DNA of 40,879 bases, taken from a virus. The notes under the pieces were generated by a model. It searched no databases. It saw only the letters and a list, made by a program, of their open reading frames with translations, and was not told the DNA's origin. The stretch lies in IMG/VR virus record IMGVR_UViG_3300029985_000077, positions 1 through 40,879 of that record; one strand, 5' to 3'. Positions within the stretch are counted from its first letter, which is position 1. Every line of letters starts with the position of its first letter. The translations under genes were made by a program, and so were the position numbers. Below are positions 38,314 to 40,879 of the stretch, piece by piece.

Positions 38314-38608
38314 GTGAAATCCATAATCAGGCGCGGTTTATGACACCGTATCGGGTTAGGAAAATTCTCTCCCGCCGAAATGCGTATATGGAAATTTTCG
38401 GATGATGAGCGGGGCGTTACTTCCGCGCTGGTTAGTTGTGCGACATAGCAGTTTACAGAGATTTTCGTTGACACCTTGCGGCGAACTAACTAAATAGTAT
38501 ATCTATGATGAACAACTCATCGCATTGAGTCATAGATTTCCTCTTACCTTGACATTCTCGGCCATCACCATCCACAAATACTATACCAAATTACTCAAAT
38601 AAAGTCAA
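38314..38608 (-). ncRNA. Candidate multi-hairpin RNA (~260 nt)
   Basis: Promoter TTGACT 38608-38603, 17 nt, TATAGT 38585-38580; start about 38573. No ORF. Perfect arms seen in order: ATCTATGA/TCATAGAT (with ACTCA/TGAGT nearby), GTTAGTT/AACTAAC, AGCGcGG/CCcCGCT and GAAAATT/AATTTTC. Ends at the next promoter without clear terminator. Not a recognised RNA class. Confidence 0.5.
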
Positions 38609-38609
38609 G

Positions 38610-38791
38610 AAAAAAACACACGGTATTCGGCTTATTTCCCCAATTTATTAGATTGGGCGGAATAGTAGGCGCAATGGTTTTTAAAGTGGGTGCGCCACAA
38701 ATCTACCCTCCCCGAACTGTGAGCCACTCTGCATTAGACCTTTCGGCTACCGTGTATAAAGATATTACCCCCAAAATTCTAAAATAGTCAA
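38610..38791 (-). ncRNA. Candidate ncRNA with paired ends, promoter and terminator
   Basis: Promoter TTGACT 38791-38786, 18 nt, TAATAT 38767-38762; predicted start 38755 begins ACACGGTA. The 3' end TACCGTGT pairs perfectly with it and is followed by T7, so the molecule closes on itself and terminates. Internal CCCAAT/ATTGGG and GTG-GCG-CAC hairpins. About 145 nt, no ORF. The closed-ended layout recalls 6S-like or phage regulatory RNAs; identity unknown. Confidence 0.6.
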
Positions 38792-38801
38792 GACAATTTA
38801 C

Positions 38802-39062
38802 TCAAATTAAATCATCTTCAACTATTGGCGGTAATTCATTTTTCTTCTCTTCTTTTGCTTGGTTGGCGGGGATAAGGTCGGCGGCGGTCTTATTTGGCTT
38901 GCCCCGTTTTCGATTCTTCCAATGGTCGCGCTTGGTCAATTCAGCTTTAATTACCTTTGCTACGGGGTTCCTATCCCAGAAGTTGCGGTCTGTTATTTCA
39001 TTAGCGTGGATATTAAACCACTCGTCAATTGCTTTGGCTATCAGTTTTGATTGTTCGTTCAT
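38802..39062 (-). CDS. 86-aa unknown basic protein
   Basis: EQSKLIAKAIDEWFNIHANE, KVIKAELTKRDHWKNRKRGK and an acidic tail (LPPIVEDDLI). The promoter at 39410-39382 gives a ~310-nt leader; no SD at the ATG. Function unknown. Confidence 0.68.
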   Translation of the reverse strand: MNEQSKLIAKAIDEWFNIHANEITDRNFWDRNPVAKVIKAELTKRDHWKNRKRGKPNKTAADLIPANQAKEEKKNELPPIVEDDLI

Positions 39063-39074
39063 GTCATTACTTAC

Positions 39075-39410
39075 ACTTAAATTTTGTGTATTTAGCGAAA
39101 TTTAATTAATTTTATTGATTTCTATTAACTCCAGCCCAGAAGCATCTGAAAACACCCATTTTGTGAATCAGGTTCGCTAGTCCCCAAACCAAGAAATGGT
39201 CATTAAATTAAATATTATAATTTTAATTAATTTTGTGTGTATTAAGCGAATTTGGAAATATAATCAGGCGGACAGGGTGATGGATTGCCCACCAGAGTCC
39301 TAACTTTAACTGACGTTTTGACTCGTTTTACCCCGCCCGCCACCTAACCCGGCTGGTAGGCTGAGAGCCTTTGACCCTCTAACTTTACCACCTTTTTCCA
39401 CCAAAGTCAA
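39075..39410 (-). ncRNA. Long leader or RNA upstream of 39062 gene
   Basis: Promoter TTGACT 39410-39405, 17 nt, TAAAGT 39387-39382; start about 39375. Early part has AGGCT-CTC-AGCCT and GAGTC...GACTC hairpins; later part has two copies of a TTCGCTWAATACACA box (near 39100 and 39242). No long ORF. Confidence 0.4.
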
Positions 39411-39541
39411 GAACAAAATACTAGGAGAAAACACACCCAATTCTAATTAAATAATTTTAATTAATTTCTTTTAATTGTCTTGTGTTTATTGGAGTTTTCT
39501 GCGAATTATCACCACCATCGCCACGAAAAATAGTAGAGGAA

Positions 39542-39715
39542 TCATAGGGAGAAAACAGAAGAGTGATTATTTGGAATTATTTTAAATAAATTTGCAAGAC
39601 AGACCAAAAAATTCAAATAAATCAAAAAATTCAAATAAATCAAATCCAAGCAATTCAACTCCAAAGAATAAAGTGTTATTCTCCCTTGTTTGTCTATGTG
39701 ATGTAAGTCACTCAT
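39542..39715 (-). CDS. 57-aa hydrophobic protein, near-leaderless
   Basis: Start at ATG 39715, 7 nt after TAAACT (39728-39723) with TTGCTT 39751-39746. MSDLHHIDKQGRITLYSLEL..., with an internal duplicated IYLNFL-IYLNFL from a 20-bp DNA direct repeat. Possibly membrane-associated. Coding status moderately supported by the promoter. Confidence 0.5.
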   Translation of the reverse strand: MSDLHHIDKQGRITLYSLELNCLDLIYLNFLIYLNFLVCLANLFKIIPNNHSSVFSL

Positions 39716-39952
39716 TGGTAAGAGTTTAGCAGAGTTTTCGGGAAAAAGCAAGAAATTAAAAAAAGCTAATAAAATCAAGCCTTTCATGGGGTTATTTGTC
39801 TTAAAAACTACTCTAAAACACCCTCTTTCTGGTAGCCTCCACGCTTGCGTTTTAAGCCGCCGAAGTCCGCTGGCCGGACGAAATCACGGGGAAGGGATTA
39901 GGATGGCTGTAATGCCCGCCACGCGCGAAAGCCGATACCTGATGAAACAACC

Positions 39953-40117
39953 CTAGAAGAACCAAATAGAGACCCTAAAATAACCAAAATTAACTCCAAT
40001 GAGACAAATTAGGATACTTTTTCCCAATTTTACGGAGTAATAACATAAAGACATTAATGCCGAAAACAGTAAGACAATAATCGTTATGACTGCTGTGAAT
40101 TTTAATAGGTGTTTCAT
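39953..40117 (-). CDS. 54-aa membrane protein
   Basis: MKHLLKFTAVITIIVLLFSA..., two hydrophobic helices separated by SVKLGKS. Starts 6 nt after the upstream stop, so cotranscribed. Function unknown (holin-like size, no further evidence). Confidence 0.6.
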   Translation of the reverse strand: MKHLLKFTAVITIIVLLFSALMSLCYYSVKLGKSILICLIGVNFGYFRVSIWFF

Positions 40118-40123
40118 TAATCC

Positions 40124-40504
40124 CTATGCCTTTCTTGCTTGGTTGATTGCGGAGAGGAGTGTTTTACCTTCGTTAACCGCCCAGTCCAATAAAATACCTT
40201 TATCCATACACATTACAAATGCATCGTTTTCAGGTTTCTCCAACCAATCCAACGCATCGGCTTTTTCTTTAAGTTCCTTTAATGTTAAGACAAGTTGATA
40301 AAGCACATCTATCGGAGTGTCTAGTCCTTTTGAGTGACTATCACACTTGATTAGTGTTTCGAGTTCACTGTATTGTTCGGCTTTTTGGATTAGGAGGACA
40401 ATTTCTTCTGCTGCTAAATTTGCGTCGTAAATATATTGAACAGATTGAGTCCGTTTAATCAACTCTCTCGCCTTTTGTTCTGCTTGGGTGATGGTTATTT
40501 TCAT
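40124..40504 (-). CDS. 126-aa helical unknown protein
   Basis: MKITITQAEQKARELIKRTQ..., coiled-coil-like middle (QLVLTLKELKEKADALDWLE) and a WAVNEGKTLLSAINQARKA end. No motif recognised. Starts 4 nt after the stop of the frameshifted gene (TAATTTTATG). Confidence 0.72.
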   Translation of the reverse strand: MKITITQAEQKARELIKRTQSVQYIYDANLAAEEIVLLIQKAEQYSELETLIKCDSHSKGLDTPIDVLYQLVLTLKELKEKADALDWLEKPENDAFVMCMDKGILLDWAVNEGKTLLSAINQARKA

Positions 40505-40508
40505 AAAA

Positions 40509-40668
40509 TTATTTTAATTTATTAAATTCCTTAATTGATTCTTCAATTCCCTCTTCTATTGTGTGCGAATTAAAAAGAGAAGTATAACCATGACGCAGCC
40601 TATCCTTTGCTAAATCCGCCCATTTTGCAAGTTTTTCGCCAGCAGATTGCGAAGCGGGCGGCGGTCAT
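40509..40668 (-). pseudogene. Small phage gene with +1 frameshift near its start
   Basis: A perfect leaderless promoter (TTGACA 40703-40698, 17 nt, TAGTAT 40680-40675, 6 nt) points to ATG 40668, but that frame stops after 22 codons. The +1 frame reads PPPASQSAGEKLAKWADLAK and on to HTIEEGIEESIKEFNKLK, ending TAA 40509, a natural-looking small phage protein. The 160-nt length is one base over a multiple of three. Mutation, recoding or sequence error. Confidence 0.5.
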
Positions 40669-40699
40669 AATTAAATACTAGCAGAATTTTAAGTGAGTG

Positions 40700-40873
40700 T
40701 CAAGGATTTATGGGGCGTAAATTTGCCAAAGCTGCCTCAACTTGATTTTTATCAAAAGTAAAATTACCCACTTTAATTGTTTCCGCTTGGATTGTTTGAG
40801 GGGTGGGTTTAATAATCACTAATTTCCCAAAAGCGACAGACCCTTTGATGATTTTCTCACAACGAATTTCCAT
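40700..40873 (-). CDS. 57-aa unknown protein, probably leaderless
   Basis: MEIRCEKIIKGSVAFGKLVI..., ending VEAALANLRPINP; resembles small phage proteins with KGSVAFGKLVIIKP. Only 6 nt lie upstream in the window, the right length for the -10 gap. Its TGA is inside the next TTGACA (40703-40698). Confidence 0.68.
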   Translation of the reverse strand: MEIRCEKIIKGSVAFGKLVIIKPTPQTIQAETIKVGNFTFDKNQVEAALANLRPINP

Positions 40874-40879
40874 TTCAGT

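Noticed and set aside
39542-39787. 81-aa ORF starting at 39787
   Set aside because: No promoter or SD at that ATG; the leaderless-type promoter supports the internal start at 39715 instead.

Overview
This window looks like part of a large, low-GC genome of a tailed bacteriophage (Caudoviricetes-like). It has a phage large terminase, a portal protein, a collagen-like fibre protein, a very large open-ended virion-type protein, a phage sigma-like factor, at least five HNH homing-type endonuclease genes and dozens of tiny lineage-specific genes. No integrase, transposase, rRNA or CRISPR array was seen. The host cannot be named from sequence. It must read sigma-70-type promoters (TTGACA / TATAAT with 16-17 bp spacing), and Shine-Dalgarno (SD) sequences appear in front of only a few genes.

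Layout. (1) 1-13.8 kb, minus strand: virion and packaging module, read right to left as sigma-like factor, zinc-ribbon protein, 374-aa coiled protein (possible small terminase), ERCC4/XPF-type nuclease, HNH protein, TerL, collagen-like fibre, portal, beta-repeat protein and an open-ended structural protein. Genes overlap or nearly touch, and several have an SD. A compact motif, GTGTAATTW-N3-TATAAT-like, precedes the portal, the fibre gene and the divergent gene at 13856. (2) 13.85-14.83 kb, plus strand: two small genes. (3) 14.83-16.8 kb, minus strand: three HNH genes, one frameshifted at an A9 run and one with its catalytic residues replaced. (4) 17.1-28.9 kb, plus strand: an operon of tiny genes with A/C-rich linkers that have very little G and no SD, then single small genes, most with their own sigma-70 promoter, one initiator-like tRNA(CAT) and 13 copies of an intergenic hairpin repeat, 12 of them paired hairpins. 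(5) 28.95-40.9 kb, minus strand: a mirror-image block of small genes including a RuvB-like AAA+ ATPase, an HExxH peptidase-like protein, an Ala-rich repeat protein and several candidate structured RNAs. One plus-strand HNH gene has entered this block.

Most striking signal. In blocks 4 and 5, 32 genes have a near-consensus promoter whose -10 hexamer ends exactly 6 nt (25 genes) or 7-8 nt (7 genes) before the ATG. Transcription should start on or within 2 nt of the start codon, giving leaderless mRNAs. In several cases the stop codon of the upstream gene is the TGA inside the next gene's TTGACA. A second class of five genes starts transcripts at a shared AGTTAAA box followed by an A/C-rich leader without SD. 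The phage also carries a tRNA(CAT) with initiator-like features. Six of the paired hairpins are preceded on the opposite strand by their own TTGACW-N17-TAWRKR promoter, suggesting a family of divergent small RNAs. Together these suggest a phage built around SD-independent translation, with one transcription unit per mini-gene.
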